Source of the DNA: Streptomyces sp. NBC_00285
GTDB lineage: Bacteria; Actinomycetota; Actinomycetes; Streptomycetales; Streptomycetaceae
Length of the DNA stretch: 64,000 bases
Assembly: GCF_036174265.1 (NCBI RefSeq)
Contig: NZ_CP108055.1
Location: forward strand, 8,060,001 to 8,124,000
Reading direction: 5' to 3'
Made by a program: the position numbers and the translations under genes. The first letter of the stretch is position 1, and each line of letters begins with the position of its first letter. The notes below the pieces were generated by a model that worked only from the letters and a program-made list of their open reading frames with translations, was not told the DNA's origin and ran no database searches. Shown in pieces: positions 1 through 8,152 of this stretch.

Positions 1-1029
1 CGGCTGGCCGACTGGGTGCTCCGCAGGTCCGACCCCCGCGCCCTGCTCATCGGCACGGTGGTGCTGCCCAAGCGCGGTGACCGCTCCTGCGGAGTGCACC
101 GCCGCTTCGTCCCGCAGGAGGGACGTACCGTCAACTGCCAGGTCGGCATCGGCGCGTTCCTCGCCGCGGACCGCGCGACGGTCCCCGTCGACTGGCGGCT
201 GCTGCTGCCCGGAGCGTGGTCCGGGGACTCGCAAGTACGCAGCCGTGCCCGCATCCCCGAAGGCGCCGCCGGTGTCCAGGACTCGGCCGGCTCCCAGGCG
301 CTGGACCTGCTCGACGGGGCCGGCCTGAGCCTGCCCGGCGCGGGACCGGACGCGGACGGGGTGCCGGTCGTAGCCGACCTGGTCGGATTCGCGGACACCG
401 CGATGCTCGTCGGCGGGCTCGTGGCCCGAGGCCGGCACTTCGTCGTGGCCGCACCCGGCGACCTCGTCGTCCTCCCGGACCGGGCCGCGTCCGGGGCGTC
501 CGGCGGATGGGCCGGTACCGGCTCCGCGCCCGCTCTCCAGCCGCGACAGCGGACCGCCGGCGGTCCGCTGCCCGCCCGTGACCTGCTCACCGCGCATGAC
601 GTCCGGTCGCCGCACCAGCCCCCCGCGGCGGCGTCCGTGGTGCAGGTCCGCCTCCCCGGCATCCCCGTACCGCTCAGGCTGCTGGGGGAGCGCAGGCCGG
701 ACGGGTCCGGCGGCGACCGGTTCTGGCTCACCGACCTCGTGGACCGGCCGGCCCACGAGGCTCTGACACTGGCCCGGCTGCACACGGGCGCCGCCGACAC
801 CATGGACCGGCTGGCCGACGACTTCGGACTGCGCGCCTTCGAAGGGCGCTCGTACCCCGGCTGGCACCACCACATGACGCTGGTCTCCGCCGCCTTCGCC
901 TACGGCACCCTCGGCCGCGCCGGAGCGCCCCCCTCCCACCCCGCCCGGGCCTCACGCGGACCACAGGCCGGCCGGCCCCCACGCCGCGCACGGACCCTGA
1001 CGACACCGACACGAACGGGATGCTCCTGA
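1..1029 (+). CDS. IS701-like transposase homologue, 5'-truncated by window
   Basis: The frame is open at base 1, so the real start lies outside the window. The visible 342 residues resemble the DDE domain of IS701-family transposases. The region normally reading DDTGFPKxG here reads IGTVVLPKRGD, followed by the family-like NCQVGIG and DWRLLLP. The second acidic position (VVADLVGFADT) and the third (FEGRSYPGWHHHMTLVS) are kept, but the first catalytic Asp pair is replaced by Ile-Gly, so strand-transfer activity is doubtful. No terminal inverted repeats are visible nearby. The stop overlaps the MFS gene, so it seems to be cotranscribed with the biosynthetic genes. I infer a domesticated protein or a dead remnant; its role is unknown. 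Confidence 0.75.
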   Translation, partial: RLADWVLRRSDPRALLIGTVVLPKRGDRSCGVHRRFVPQEGRTVNCQVGIGAFLAADRATVPVDWRLLLPGAWSGDSQVRSRARIPEGAAGVQDSAGSQALDLLDGAGLSLPGAGPDADGVPVVADLVGFADTAMLVGGLVARGRHFVVAAPGDLVVLPDRAASGASGGWAGTGSAPALQPRQRTAGGPLPARDLLTAHDVRSPHQPPAAASVVQVRLPGIPVPLRLLGERRPDGSGGDRFWLTDLVDRPAHEALTLARLHTGAADTMDRLADDFGLRAFEGRSYPGWHHHMTLVSAAFAYGTLGRAGAPPSHPARASRGPQAGRPPRRARTLTTPTRTGCS

Positions 1030-2267
1030 TGGCCCTCCCCAAGGCGTTCTGGCTGCTGTGGTGCGGGCAGACCGTCAGCCGGCTCGGCACGCTCGCCCCC
1101 GCCTTCCTCGTCCTCTACCTGGAGCAGAACCACCTCGTCGCACCCGGCACGACACCGCTCGTCGTCGGACTCTTCGGGGCCGGTGTGGTGCTGTCCGGGC
1201 TGGTGGGAGGGGCGGTCGCCGATCTGATCGGGCCGCGCCGGACCATCGTCGCGGCGCAGCCGTTCACCGCGGGGATGGCGCTGCTGTTCGCCGTCGCCGA
1301 CCATGTGGCCGCACTGTGCGCGCTGTCGTTGATCACCGGGTTCCTGTCCGCCGTCGACCGGCCGGCCGGCGCCGGACTGATCTCGGCGATCGTGCCACAG
1401 GAGCAGTTCTCGAAGGCGTACAGCCTCTTCCTGGTGGGCTTCAACATCGGCATGTCGCTCAGCCCCGTACTCTCCGGGTTCCTGCTCGAAGTCAGCCCCG
1501 CAGCCCTCTTCGTCGTCTGGGCGGCCTCCAGCCTGATCTACGCCGCCCTGGTGTTCGCGGTGCCCGCCGACCCACCGTCCCGGGCAGCCGACCGGCCCGC
1601 CGGTGCCGCGGCCGCCCTGAAATCGGCCGCGCGCGGCATCGCCGAACCCTTCCGCACTCCCGTCCTCGTCGCCTTCCTGCTGCTGACGTTCCTGCTGGCC
1701 TGCATCTACCTCCAGGTCAACTCCGCGCTGCCGCTCGACATGCGGGACAGCGGACTGACCGCCGGGGGCATCGGATTCGTCCTCGCGGCCAACGCGGTGC
1801 TGTCCGTCCTGCTGCTGCCGCTGGTGCCCCGGCTCGTCGGCGGGATGCGCGCACACGTCCCGCTGATCCTGGCCGCCGCCTTCATGGCCGTCGGCTTCGG
1901 CGCCAACGTCCTGGCCGACAGCATGGTCTCCTTCACGCTCGCCACCGTCGTGTGGACGCTCGGAGAGGTGCTGTGGGCCCCGATGTCCGCGACCTTCATC
2001 GCCGACCGGGCGCCCGCCGGACGCAGCGGCGCCTACCAGGGCTCCTACTTCTTCGCCTGGAACGCGGCGTTCGTGGTCGGCGGCCCCGCCGGCCTCGCCC
2101 TCGCCCACACTCACGGCTACGGGGCGCTGTGGATGTCCGTCCTCGGCCTCGGGTGCGTGGTGACGCTCGGCTTTGCACTGCTGCCGCGGCTGACGGGCTT
2201 CGTGACCAGGCCGGCTCCCTCAAGTGACCACAGGGACGACCAGGTGACCACCGTGACGACCAAGTGA
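1020..2267 (+). CDS. MFS transporter, probable product exporter
   Basis: This 415-residue polytopic membrane protein has the usual MFS pattern: a first helix starting near WLLWCGQTVSRLG, a loop carrying DLIGPRR between helices 2 and 3, and a central hydrophilic linker around residues 180-205. It is likely a drug or metabolite efflux pump of the 12-helix type; the substrate is inferred only from position in a biosynthetic operon. The first ATG (1020) overlaps the preceding gene by 10 bases. A second ATG at 1029 forms a TGATG overlap with the upstream stop and is an equally good, translationally coupled start. The last codons and the stop lie inside a 20-bp tandem repeat, so the C-terminus (SSDHRDDQVTTVTTK) is repeat-encoded. 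Confidence 0.85.
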   Translation: MLLMALPKAFWLLWCGQTVSRLGTLAPAFLVLYLEQNHLVAPGTTPLVVGLFGAGVVLSGLVGGAVADLIGPRRTIVAAQPFTAGMALLFAVADHVAALCALSLITGFLSAVDRPAGAGLISAIVPQEQFSKAYSLFLVGFNIGMSLSPVLSGFLLEVSPAALFVVWAASSLIYAALVFAVPADPPSRAADRPAGAAAALKSAARGIAEPFRTPVLVAFLLLTFLLACIYLQVNSALPLDMRDSGLTAGGIGFVLAANAVLSVLLLPLVPRLVGGMRAHVPLILAAAFMAVGFGANVLADSMVSFTLATVVWTLGEVLWAPMSATFIADRAPAGRSGAYQGSYFFAWNAAFVVGGPAGLALAHTHGYGALWMSVLGLGCVVTLGFALLPRLTGFVTRPAPSSDHRDDQVTTVTTK

Positions 2268-2369
2268 CCATCGCGACGACCCAGGTGACCACCGCGACAA
2301 CCACGTGACCACCGCGACGCCGCGTCAACCAGGTGACCACCGCGTCAACCAAGTGACCACCGCGACACC
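2221..2369 (+). repeat. 20-bp tandem repeat, seven copies, across MFS stop codon
   Basis: Seven consecutive units with the core CAAGTGACCACCGCGACGAC begin at 2221, 2241, 2261, 2281, 2302, 2330 and 2350. The period is 20 bp, with one 21-bp and one 28-bp spacing. The MFS stop TGA lies in unit 3 and the rest fills the gap before the SDR gene. Each copy contains GTGACC. A 20-bp period is not a multiple of three, so the array is not selected as protein sequence beyond the stop. Two turns of helix per unit would put any bound protein on one DNA face, but no function is known to me. Confidence 0.9.
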
Positions 2370-2405
2370 GCAGAACAGCTGACCCGAGAGACAAGGTGAC
2401 CCAGC

Positions 2406-3161
2406 ATGTCCGCACCGACCACCCGCACCGCCCTGCTGATCGGGGCTGCCGGAGGCATCCTCAAGGAGGTCTCGCGCGAGCTCGCCGAACAGGGCCACAC
2501 CCTCGTCCTGTTCGACCGCGACGCGGAGGCCGTGAACCGGCTCGCCGACGAACTGGGCCGGCTCACCAAGGTCGAGGCCGTCGTCGGCGACATCACCGAC
2601 ATCCCCGCCGCGGAAGGCCAGTTGACCGACATCGTCGACCGGTTCGCCCCGTCGATCCTGGTCAACGGCGTCGGCGGCGACACCCGCGTCATCGGCTACG
2701 CCGACCTGACCCGGGACCACTTCGACCAGACGTACCTGGAGAACGTGGTCAGCAGCTGGATCGCGGTCAAGGTGTGCGCCCCGCGGATGGCCGCCGACGG
2801 CTACGGCCGCATCGTCAACTTCGCCTCGGCAGGCGGCCGTACGTACAGCCACTTCAACAACGCGGCGTACGTCGGCGCCAAGGCCGCCGTGATCGGCATG
2901 ACCAAGCAGCTGGGCTACGAGCTGGCCGGCACCGGCGTGGTGGCCAACGTCGTGGCGCACGGACCGATCGGGACCGACCGGGTGGCCGGCGCCTTCGAGC
3001 GGCGCACCGAGGAGTCCAAGAAGGACGTCATGTCCCGGCTGCCCATGGGGCGGTACGGCACGGTCGCCGAGGCCGTCGGCAGCGTGCTCCACCTCTGCTC
3101 CGAGAGCGCCGGCTACTCGACCGGTTCCGTCATCGACATCAACGGCGGCCTCTACATGTGA
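2406..3161 (+). CDS. SDR family NAD(P)-dependent oxidoreductase
   Basis: A classical short-chain dehydrogenase of 251 residues. The nucleotide-binding glycine motif is GAAGGIL (residues 13-19), where the usual last glycine is Leu; VNGVGG stands in for NNAG. The catalytic triad is Ser141 (FASAGG), Tyr155 and Lys159 (YVGAK). The C-terminus ends in the family-typical SVIDINGG. It probably reduces a ketone or oxidises an alcohol of a cluster intermediate, as BacC does in bacilysin synthesis; the substrate is not deducible. The start ATG follows a purine-rich GAGACAAGG sequence just after the tandem-repeat array. Confidence 0.9.
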   Translation: MSAPTTRTALLIGAAGGILKEVSRELAEQGHTLVLFDRDAEAVNRLADELGRLTKVEAVVGDITDIPAAEGQLTDIVDRFAPSILVNGVGGDTRVIGYADLTRDHFDQTYLENVVSSWIAVKVCAPRMAADGYGRIVNFASAGGRTYSHFNNAAYVGAKAAVIGMTKQLGYELAGTGVVANVVAHGPIGTDRVAGAFERRTEESKKDVMSRLPMGRYGTVAEAVGSVLHLCSESAGYSTGSVIDINGGLYM

Positions 3162-3186
3162 GTCCGGCTCTCCATGTGAGTCCGGC
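3151..3186 (+). repeat. 18-bp tandem duplication over SDR stop codon
   Basis: TCTACATGTGAGTCCGGC (3151-3168) is followed directly by TCTCCATGTGAGTCCGGC (3169-3186), 17 of 18 bases identical. The first copy carries the last codons and the TGA of the SDR gene. The second copy is untranslated and leads into the YciI gene's ribosome binding site. It looks like a recent slippage duplication. Confidence 0.9.
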
Positions 3187-3213
3187 CGACACCCCCCGCC
3201 CCAGGAGGCACCC

Positions 3214-3522
3214 ATGGCGAAGTTCGTCGTCGAACTCGAGTACAACGTCGACCGCGCGGGCCGCGAGCCCCTGCACCGTGCCCATACCGACTACCTGCGC
3301 ACCCTCACCGACAGCGGCGTGCTCCTGCTCGCCGGTCCGCTCCAGGACACCAACGCCGGCCTGCTGGTCTACGAGGCCGAGGACCGCGACCGGCTCGAGG
3401 AGATCCTGGCCGCGGAGCCCTACGTCCAGGGCGGCATCGTCTGCCGGGTCCGTGTCCGCCAGTGGGCCCCCGGCAAGGGCGCGTGGATCACCGCGCCCTT
3501 GCCCGCGCCCTCGGCCGCCTGA
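3214..3522 (+). CDS. YciI-like domain protein
   Basis: A small 102-residue single-domain protein with a YciI/ferredoxin-like fold signature: FVVELEYN at the start, HRAHTDYLRTL followed by GVLLLAGPL, then EAEDRDRLEEIL and a final hydrophobic strand. YciI proteins are small dimeric proteins, some active as hydrolases or dehalogenases and others suspected to bind or shape reactive intermediates. The His-containing helix (residues 22-24) fits the usual active-site region. An AGGAGG ribosome binding site lies 5 bases before the ATG. It sits between SDR and aminotransferase in the operon, so a role on a pathway intermediate is likely but unspecified. Confidence 0.8.
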   Translation: MAKFVVELEYNVDRAGREPLHRAHTDYLRTLTDSGVLLLAGPLQDTNAGLLVYEAEDRDRLEEILAAEPYVQGGIVCRVRVRQWAPGKGAWITAPLPAPSAA

Positions 3523-3579
3523 CGCCCCGCACCCACCCGTCCCGCTCCCACGCCTGTCACCCGGAAGGATCCGACTGAC

Positions 3580-4986
3580 GTGTCCACAACGCCAGTTCCG
3601 CAGGACACCGCCCTGCCCCGTGAAGCGCTGCACGCCGCCATCGTCGACCCGGCCATGGACTCGATGCGCCTGCTCAGCGAGACGGCGATGAGGTTCCCCG
3701 AAGCCCTGTCGTTCTCGTCGGGAGCGCCGCACGACGGCACCCACGACCTCGCGAAGCTCTCGTACTACGTCGACCGGTACATCACGCACATGCGCCGGCA
3801 GGGAGTGCCCGAACAGCGCATCACCCGCCTGCACTTCCAGTACGGACCCGTCAACGGGTTCATCCAGGAAGAGGTCGCCCGGATGCTCGCCCGGGACGAG
3901 GACATCGATGTCGACGCCGACGCGATCATGATCACGCACGGTTTCCAGGAGGCGGCGCTCGTCGCCCTGCGCGGACTGTTCCGGTCACCGGACGACGTGC
4001 TGCTGTCCGTGTCCCCCGCGTACGTCGGCATCCGGGGCGCCGCCCGCATGCTGGACATTCCGGTGCGAGGCATCACCGAGGGACCCGACGGCCTCGAACC
4101 CGAGGCCGTGGCCGCCGCCGTGCGTGCCGTGCGCGCCGAGGGCAGGCGTCCTACCGCGCTCTACCTGGTCCCCGACTTCTCCAACCCCTCGGGCACCGTC
4201 GTCCCGCTTGAGGCACGCAGGCGACTGCTCGAGCTGGCCGCCGAAGAGGGGTTCACCATCCTGGAGGACAACCCGTACGGGCTGTTCGCGAGCGACGAGG
4301 AGCGGCTGCCGACCCTGAAGTCGCTGGACACCCGCGGCGATGTCGTCTACCTGGGCTCCTTCGCGAAGGCCGCGTTCCCCGGCGCCCGCCTGGGCTACCT
4401 GGTGGGCGATCGCGAGGTCGTCGGCGAGGACGGTGTGCGGCGCACCCTCGCCCAGGAGCTCTCCAAGGCCAAGGCGATGTTCACGGTCGGCTCGTCCTCG
4501 CTCTCCCAGGCGGCGATCGGCGGCATCCTCGTCGACGCCGACCACGACCTGCGCTCCGCCACCCGGGATCTGGCCGCCGTCTACCAGGAACGGCTCGCCG
4601 CCACCCTCGCCGCCCTCGCCGAGCACTTCCCGCCGGAGCGCTACGCCGAGCACGGGGTGCGCTGGAACCGCCCGCGCGGCGGGTTCTTCCTGGTCGTCGA
4701 GGTGCCCTTCGAGGCCGACCTGGCCGCCATGGAACGGTCGGCGCGCGACTACGCGGTCAGCTGGGCCCCGATGAGCATGTTCCACCTCGACGGCGGCGGC
4801 GAACGCGCCCTGCGCCTCGGTTTCAGCAACCTCACCCCCGCCGCGATCCGCGAGGGCATCGCCCGCCTCGCCCGCTTCGTCGAGGCCGAGTCCGAGTCCG
4901 AGTCCGAGGCCGAATACGAATCCGAGGCCGCGTTCGGATCCACGTCCCTGCCCGAGTTCGTGTCCGCATCGGAGGCTCACGCATGA
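3580..4986 (+). CDS. PLP-dependent aminotransferase (fold type I)
   Basis: 468 residues with aminotransferase class I/II architecture and closest in feel to 2-aminoadipate/MocR-type transaminases, but without the N-terminal GntR helix-turn-helix. Visible cofactor residues are Asn202 in PDFSNPSGT, Asp230 in LEDNPYG and the Schiff-base Lys263 in LGSFAKAAFPGARLGY. It should move an amino group onto a keto-acid intermediate using PLP. The start is GTG 3580, with GGAAGG about 12 bases upstream. From residue 435 the C-terminus is a low-complexity Glu-Ser tail encoded by hexamer repeats and absent from ordinary family members. The stop overlaps the ATP-grasp start as ATGA, so the two are translationally coupled. 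Confidence 0.88.
   Translation: MSTTPVPQDTALPREALHAAIVDPAMDSMRLLSETAMRFPEALSFSSGAPHDGTHDLAKLSYYVDRYITHMRRQGVPEQRITRLHFQYGPVNGFIQEEVARMLARDEDIDVDADAIMITHGFQEAALVALRGLFRSPDDVLLSVSPAYVGIRGAARMLDIPVRGITEGPDGLEPEAVAAAVRAVRAEGRRPTALYLVPDFSNPSGTVVPLEARRRLLELAAEEGFTILEDNPYGLFASDEERLPTLKSLDTRGDVVYLGSFAKAAFPGARLGYLVGDREVVGEDGVRRTLAQELSKAKAMFTVGSSSLSQAAIGGILVDADHDLRSATRDLAAVYQERLAATLAALAEHFPPERYAEHGVRWNRPRGGFFLVVEVPFEADLAAMERSARDYAVSWAPMSMFHLDGGGERALRLGFSNLTPAAIREGIARLARFVEAESESESEAEYESEAAFGSTSLPEFVSASEAHA
4882..4929 (+). repeat. Hexamer microrepeat encoding Glu-Ser/Ala tail
   Basis: Eight in-frame hexamers of the type GAGTCC, GAGGCC or GAATCC (with one GAATAC) encode the acidic tail ESESESEAEYESEA near the C-terminus of the aminotransferase. 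Because the unit is six bases, gain or loss of copies keeps frame, so the tail length may vary between strains. Confidence 0.85.
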
Positions 4987-6266
4987 GCACCGCGTTCCCC
5001 ACGTCCACCGCGGGCGGCCCGCGCCGTGTCGCCGTCGTCGTCGACGGCTACTCCGCCGGCAACTTCTACCCCGCCGCCTTCGCCGCGTGCGACACGGCCG
5101 TCGTCCACGTCCAGAGCACCCCGGAGCTGATCCCGGCCATGGCGCCGCCGGATCTCACCGCGTACGAGCAGACCGTCGTCGCCACCGACGAGGCCGCACT
5201 CGTCGAGGTGCTGCGCGGCCTCGACCCGGTGTGCGTGATCGCCGGCCAGGAGTCCTCCGTACCGCTCGCCGACCGGCTGAGCGAGGCGGTCGGCGTCCCG
5301 TCCAACGGCTCGGCACTGTCACCGGCCCGCCGGGACAAGTACGAGATGACCGAGACACTGCGGCGGGCCGGCGTGCCCTGCGTGCGGCAGTTCAAGACCG
5401 ACGACCCGGACGCGGCGGTGGCCTGGGCCGAGGACCACGGCAGCTACCCCGTCGTCGTCAAGCCGCTCAGCTCGGCCGCCTCCGACGGCGTCGTCGTCTG
5501 TGCCGGCCCCGACGCGGTCCGCGCCGCCGCCCGCAACGTCCTCGACGCCCCGAACATGTTCGGCATCGCCAACACCGAGATCCTCGTGCAGTCCTATCTC
5601 AAGGGCACCGAGTACATCGTCGACACCGTCAGCAGTGGCGGCGAGCGCTATGTGTGCGGGGTCTGGGAGTACGAGAAGACGCTGCTGCCGTCCGGCAAGA
5701 ACATCTACAACCGCGACCTGCTCGCCGACCCGGAAGGCAACCCGGTCGTCGCCGCGCTCACCGCGTACGTCGACGAGGTCCTCGCCGCTCTCGGCGTCGC
5801 CTGGGGACCGGCCCACGCCGAGGTCATCGTCACCGACGAGGGCCCGGTCCTGGTCGAGATCGGCACCCGCCTCAACGGCAACATCAGCGCCCCCTTCCAC
5901 GACGTGTGCCTGGGCCACAACCAGGCGGCGCTCACCGCACAGGCGTACACCCGGCCCGAGGAGTTCCGCGCCGAGTACGGCGGCCGGACGTACGCCAGGC
6001 TGCAGCCGGCCTTCGTCTACAACACCCCGACCGGGCTCGACGGTGTCGTGGAGTCCGTCGACGAGACGGCCGTGGCGGAGATCCGCTCCCTGGAGAGCGT
6101 CTTCTCCGCGACGGTCAAGCTCGGTCCCGGCTCCCGGATCACGCCCACCGTCGACCTGCTGACCACGCCCCTGCGGGTGTACCTGACGGCCGCCGACGAG
6201 ACGACGCTCACGGCCGGCTACGAGAAGGTCCGCTCGCTGAAGGACGCCGTCTACCGCGTCGCCTGA
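4983..6266 (+). CDS. ATP-grasp amide/peptide ligase-like protein
   Basis: 427 residues with an N-terminal pre-ATP-grasp Rossmann-like domain (residues 1-115, including IAGQESSVPLADRL) and a central ATP-grasp fold: SYPVVVKPLSSAASDGV (nucleotide-binding lysine), ILVQSYLKGTEYIVD, and the metal/phosphate segment VLVEIGTRLNGNISAP carrying the Glu and Asn expected in this superfamily. The layout matches L-amino-acid ligases of the BacD type, which join an amino acid to a carboxylate through an acyl phosphate. Coupling to the upstream aminotransferase by a 4-base ATGA overlap supports the view that the aminated product is its substrate. The exact acceptor is unknown. Confidence 0.85.
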   Translation: MSTAFPTSTAGGPRRVAVVVDGYSAGNFYPAAFAACDTAVVHVQSTPELIPAMAPPDLTAYEQTVVATDEAALVEVLRGLDPVCVIAGQESSVPLADRLSEAVGVPSNGSALSPARRDKYEMTETLRRAGVPCVRQFKTDDPDAAVAWAEDHGSYPVVVKPLSSAASDGVVVCAGPDAVRAAARNVLDAPNMFGIANTEILVQSYLKGTEYIVDTVSSGGERYVCGVWEYEKTLLPSGKNIYNRDLLADPEGNPVVAALTAYVDEVLAALGVAWGPAHAEVIVTDEGPVLVEIGTRLNGNISAPFHDVCLGHNQAALTAQAYTRPEEFRAEYGGRTYARLQPAFVYNTPTGLDGVVESVDETAVAEIRSLESVFSATVKLGPGSRITPTVDLLTTPLRVYLTAADETTLTAGYEKVRSLKDAVYRVA

Positions 6267-6322
6267 CACACCGTCAACTTCCTTTTCTTTCCTCTCGTTT
6301 CGTTTCTCTCAGGAGGCTCATC

Positions 6323-7432
6323 GTGCACAGCCGTATCGGTCTGTTCCTGTCCCCCGTCCACGAGACCGGCCAGGACCCGAACCTGGCGATACGCCGGAAC
6401 CTGGACCTCGTCGAGTACGTCGACGACCTCAACTTCGACGAGGCGTGGTTCGGCGAGCACCACACGCTGGGCTGGGGCCTCGTCGGGGCGCCCGAGACGA
6501 TGATCGCCGCCGCCTCGCAGCGCACCCGCCAGATCAAGCTGGCCCACGGTGTCGTACCGCTCTCCGGCCACCACCCCTTCCACGTGGCGAGCCGGGCCGT
6601 CCACCTCGACCACCTCACCCGCGGTCGGTACATCCTGGGCGTCGGCCCCGGCGTGCCCTTCGACGCGAAGATGTTCGGCCTGGAGCAGCCGGTGCAGCGG
6701 CGCCGCCTGGAGGAGGCGCTGCCGACGGTCCTGGAGCTCGTCAACGGCGATGAGCGGATCACCCAGCAGACCGACTGGTACGACCTGCGCGACGCCAAGA
6801 TCCAGCTGCCGCGCTTCAGCCCGCAGGGCATCGAGGTCGCCGTCGCCACCTCCGGCACCTCGCAGTCCAGCCCGCGCCTGATCGGTCAGTACGGGCTGAG
6901 CATGACCTCGTTCGCGCTGCCCTTCGCCCTGCTGACGCCGGGTGCGCCCGCGCACATCAACCTCGCCCACCAGTGGAAGTACGCGCAGGAGTCCGCCGCC
7001 GAGCACGGGCAGACCCTGGACCGCGACAAGTGGCGCATCGCCCTGCCGGTGCACGTGGCCGAGACCCGCGAGGAGGCGTACGCGGACGTCCGCGAGGGCT
7101 ACGACCGCTGGCTGTTCGAGTACTTCGGCAAGGCGGCCGGCCGCGAGGTGCTCAGCCCGGACGTACCCCGGGAGCGGGCACTGGAGGCCCGGGTCGAGGC
7201 GGGCGGCGCACTCGTCGGCTCCGTGGACGACGTGGTCGCCGGCATCGAGCGGCTGCACGAGATCACCGGCGGCTTCGGCACCCTGCTCGTCTACGTCGCC
7301 GACTGGACGTCGTGGGAGAAGACCAACCGCAGCATGGAACTGCTGGCCCGCTACGTCGCGCCGCGCTTCACCGGCTCCGCCGCCCGGCCGCAGGAGGCCG
7401 TGGACTTCGCGATCGCCGCCCGCAACAGCTAG
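6323..7432 (+). CDS. LLM class flavin-dependent monooxygenase
   Basis: A luciferase-like (bacterial limonene-monooxygenase-type) TIM-barrel oxygenase of 369 residues. Diagnostic segments are NFDEAWFGEHHTLGWGLVGAPE, KLAHGVVPLSGHHPFHVA, HLTRGRYILGVGPG and a C-terminal GGFGTLLVYV strand. Such enzymes use FMNH2 supplied by a separate reductase to hydroxylate or Baeyer-Villiger-oxidise small organics. The flavin reductase two positions on in the same direction is the obvious partner. The start is GTG 6323 with AGGAGG 6 bases upstream; the longer reading frame running in from 5087 is a shadow of the ATP-grasp gene. Confidence 0.88.
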   Translation: MHSRIGLFLSPVHETGQDPNLAIRRNLDLVEYVDDLNFDEAWFGEHHTLGWGLVGAPETMIAAASQRTRQIKLAHGVVPLSGHHPFHVASRAVHLDHLTRGRYILGVGPGVPFDAKMFGLEQPVQRRRLEEALPTVLELVNGDERITQQTDWYDLRDAKIQLPRFSPQGIEVAVATSGTSQSSPRLIGQYGLSMTSFALPFALLTPGAPAHINLAHQWKYAQESAAEHGQTLDRDKWRIALPVHVAETREEAYADVREGYDRWLFEYFGKAAGREVLSPDVPRERALEARVEAGGALVGSVDDVVAGIERLHEITGGFGTLLVYVADWTSWEKTNRSMELLARYVAPRFTGSAARPQEAVDFAIAARNS

Positions 7433-7440
7433 GGCATGCC

Positions 7441-7546
7441 GCGAAAGTCCCGCCCGCCCGGCGACGCCGTGCGCGCACTTCCCCAGAAGGGGACCCCCCC
7501 GCCGCATTGTCGGGCCCGCCCCACGGGCGGACGACGCGACTTTCGC
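7441..7546 (+). repeat. Interrupted inverted repeat between oxygenase and reductase genes
   Basis: GCGAAAGTC (7441-7449) is the exact reverse complement of GACTTTCGC (7538-7546). The 88 bases between contain a smaller CTTCCCC/GGGGA hairpin and a C-run. The whole could fold into a long stem or be a small MITE-like relic that widens the 243-base gap in an otherwise tight operon. I see no clear target-site duplication, so the nature is uncertain. Confidence 0.35.
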
Positions 7547-7675
7547 AACACGCCTCGGCCCGCGGGCACCCACGGCTCGCGCAAGCGCTCCCGGAAGCCC
7601 GACGCCCCTCACGCCGCGCCACGCCGGGCCGGTTCGCCGGCCCGGCCGGGCGTCCCGTCCGATCGGAAAGAACTC

Positions 7676-8152
7676 ATGCTGGAGCAACGCTCGTTCCGCG
7701 ACATACTCGGCCGGTTCACCACCGGAGTGGTGCTGATCACCGCCGACACCGCCGACGGTCCCAAGGGCATGGCGGTCAACTCCTTCACCTCCGTCTCCCT
7801 GACCCCGCCGCTGGTCGCCCTGTGTGCCGCGGACTCCTCCTCCACCTGGCCGGCCATCCGTGACGCCGGAAACTTCGCCGTGACGATCCTCGGAGACCGG
7901 CACGCGGAGCTGTGCCGGCTGTTCAGCACCAAGGGCGCGGACCGGTTCGCCGGCGGCGGCTGGTCGACGACCCGGGCCGGGCACCCCATCCCCACCGACG
8001 GACTGGGCTGGCTGGACTGCCGTATCAGCACGGTCCACCGGGCGGGCGACCACGAACTGGTCATCGCCGAGGCCCTGGAGGGCGACCTGACGGACCAGGC
8101 GGGGCCGCTGGTGTTCCACGCCGGCCGCTTCACGGCACTGGCGGCCGCCTGA
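7676..8152 (+). CDS. Flavin reductase (NAD(P)H:FMN), partner of LLM oxygenase
   Basis: A 158-residue HpaC-like flavin reductase domain. Signatures are FRDILGRFTTGVVLITA at the start, GMAVNSFTSVSLTPPLVALCAA (FMN-binding split-barrel strand), FAVTILGDRHAELCRLFS and a terminal GPLVFHAGRF. It should reduce FMN with NAD(P)H and pass FMNH2 to the oxygenase encoded just upstream. The start ATG 7676 has GGAAAG upstream; earlier in-frame codons translate to low-complexity Arg/Pro sequence and are not part of the gene. Confidence 0.88.
   Translation: MLEQRSFRDILGRFTTGVVLITADTADGPKGMAVNSFTSVSLTPPLVALCAADSSSTWPAIRDAGNFAVTILGDRHAELCRLFSTKGADRFAGGGWSTTRAGHPIPTDGLGWLDCRISTVHRAGDHELVIAEALEGDLTDQAGPLVFHAGRFTALAAA

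Noticed and set aside
1..1029. Active insertion sequence
   Set aside because: No terminal inverted repeat or target duplication is visible and the first catalytic Asp is missing.
2221..2369. CRISPR-like array
   Set aside because: Units adjoin directly with a 20-bp period and no unique spacers; no cas genes are near.
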